Assembly: GCA_021792075.1 (NCBI GenBank)
Contig: JAJYVK010000106.1
Location: forward strand, 1-6,145
Origin: Actinomycetes bacterium
Lineage (GTDB): Bacteria; Actinomycetota; Acidimicrobiia; Acidimicrobiales; Acidimicrobiaceae
Direction: 5' to 3'
DNA length: 6,145 nucleotides
Within the stretch, counting starts at the first letter, position 1; each line of letters opens with the position of its first letter. Below, one piece after another: positions 5,104 to 6,145 of the stretch. The translations under genes were made by a program, and so were the position numbers. The notes beneath the pieces were generated by a model that searched no databases, had not been told where the DNA came from, and saw only the letters and a program-made list of their open reading frames with translations.

Positions 5104-6145
5104 CGATCGGAATCGATAGGAAGAGTTCGCGCGGCAACGACTTTGGCCGCTACTACATCTCGGACGATGAGATGCTGGACAAGTTGAAGGCCTTCTCGTC
5201 GGCGGAGGGTGTGGAAGAGGCGGTCTTACTCAGCACCTGCGCCAGAACAGAGGTATTCGCAGAGATCACCAAGTTCCACGGCGGCATAGAGGAGATGTGG
5301 ACAAACTTAGCTGACACTCTCGGAACCGACCGTGAAGAGCTTACTTCGGTCGCAAGCGTCTATTACGAGCGCGGTGCAGTTGCGCATCTGCTCCGCGTGG
5401 CGTCGGGTCTCGAGTCCGAACTGATAGGTGAGACCGAGATCCTCGGGCAGGTTCGACGAGCTTTTGTCCGTTCCCACGACGCCGGATTCTGTGGCCCTGG
5501 GCTTTACGGGCTCTTCAGAAAGGCGCTTGAAGTAGGCAAGAAGGCTAGGAGCGAGACTGGCATCGCAAGGGGGATCACCTCATCAGCTCACGCTGCGGCT
5601 GAACTCTTTTCCGAGACTTGCGGCCTCGAGGGGGACGGTACTGTGATGGTGGTGGGCGTAGGAGAAGTCGGTTCGAAGCTTGCAGAGGCGTTGGCTCAGG
5701 GTGGATACAAGGTTTATGTGACCTCAAGAACCTTCGAGAAGGCTGTGAATCTCGCAGTCAATATCAATGCCACAGCCGTACCTATGCAGGATTTCAAGCT
5801 TTATCTGCCCGAGCTCAATGGGATGTTCTTTGCCACCTCAACTAGGAAGCACCTGCTCGACATAGATGATGCCAAGCGCTTTGACCAGTGTAGAACCCCC
5901 GGAACGTTCATTGCAGATATGGGAGTCCCGAGAAACGTCGATCCACACCTTGATTCGGTCGACTGGTTGACGGTCTACGATCTCGATGGGGTGAACGCCT
6001 TCATAAAGAACGCGATCGAATCACGCCAGCAAGAAGTTGGTCAGGTCGAAGCGATAATCGAAGTCGAGACCAGCAAGTTCGTGGATCTCAAGAACTCCGC
6101 TGCCTGTGCCCCGACGCTTCGTTCGTTATATGGACTCGCCGAGGA
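5091..6145 (+). CDS. hemA: Glutamyl-tRNA reductase, 3' end beyond the window
   Basis: HemA reduces glutamyl-tRNA(Glu) to glutamate-1-semialdehyde with NADPH, the committed step of the C5 route to heme, siroheme and corrinoids. The window holds 351 codons of an expected 410-450, open to the edge. The catalytic domain has LSTCARTEVFA with the nucleophile Cys50 (codon 5238-5240), then AHLLRVASGLES with His99, both at the same numbers as in E. coli HemA, followed by GETEILGQVRRAF. The NADPH domain shows VMVVGVGEVGSKLAEAL, then DMGVPRNVDP and YDLDGVNAF. The start of the dimerisation helix reads to APTLRSLYGLAE at the edge. Two deviations: Asn of the STCNRTE motif is Ala51, and the N-terminal GxNHKTAPV motif reads GIDRKSSRG. 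ATG 5091 places Cys50 exactly, which supports the start. It overlaps the upstream siroheme-type gene by 13 bases, so the two are surely one operon. hemC, hemD and hemB would commonly follow. Confidence 0.95.
   Translation, partial: MPLVAIGIDRKSSRGNDFGRYYISDDEMLDKLKAFSSAEGVEEAVLLSTCARTEVFAEITKFHGGIEEMWTNLADTLGTDREELTSVASVYYERGAVAHLLRVASGLESELIGETEILGQVRRAFVRSHDAGFCGPGLYGLFRKALEVGKKARSETGIARGITSSAHAAAELFSETCGLEGDGTVMVVGVGEVGSKLAEALAQGGYKVYVTSRTFEKAVNLAVNINATAVPMQDFKLYLPELNGMFFATSTRKHLLDIDDAKRFDQCRTPGTFIADMGVPRNVDPHLDSVDWLTVYDLDGVNAFIKNAIESRQQEVGQVEAIIEVETSKFVDLKNSAACAPTLRSLYGLAE

Overview
This 6.1 kb window looks like a chromosomal housekeeping segment from an actinobacterium. The evidence is a very MshA-like glycosyltransferase (mycothiol is an actinobacterial thiol), a gene order mshA - proC - hemA that recalls the larger mshA...proC...hemA neighbourhood of Mycobacterium, and a mixture of TTG/ATG starts. 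Base composition is moderate (about mid-50s % GC by eye) rather than the very high GC of streptomycetes or mycobacteria. That would fit a deep-branching group such as Acidimicrobiia, but the assignment is inference only.

Layout: (1) 1-131 holds the tail of an unidentified plus-strand reading frame, followed by a roughly 180-base leader. (2) 312-1556 (+) is mshA, D-inositol-3-phosphate glycosyltransferase, with the nucleotide-sugar and acceptor residues in place. (3) 1557-1772 is an AT-rich gap with a possible promoter and a strong imperfect hairpin (1714-1788) that overlaps the first possible start of the next gene. (4) 1773-2657 (+) is proC, pyrroline-5-carboxylate reductase. (5) 2658-2745 is a convergent gap with a 16-bp hairpin that probably terminates the MFS gene and perhaps proC too. 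(6) 2744-4123 (-) is a 12-TM major facilitator superfamily transporter starting at TTG behind a good Shine-Dalgarno. (7) 4124-4377 is a divergent intergenic region with short dyads. (8) 4378-5103 (+) is a CysG-N/Met8-type siroheme synthase domain protein. It overlaps by 13 bases (9) 5091-6145 (+) hemA, glutamyl-tRNA reductase, which runs off the right edge.

Functionally, the last two genes begin a tetrapyrrole operon: HemA commits glutamyl-tRNA to 5-aminolevulinate, and the Met8-like protein would act on the siroheme branch. Their overlap implies translational coupling. MshA (mycothiol) and ProC (proline) are unrelated biosynthetic enzymes, each apparently in its own unit, and the MFS gene is an inverted insertion between proC and the hem genes. 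I see no mobile element, CRISPR array, tRNA or defence system. The most unusual points are the hairpin at the proC start, replacement of the expected catalytic aspartate in the Met8-like protein, and a diverged N-terminal motif in an otherwise canonical HemA. I do not see evidence for a new biological system.
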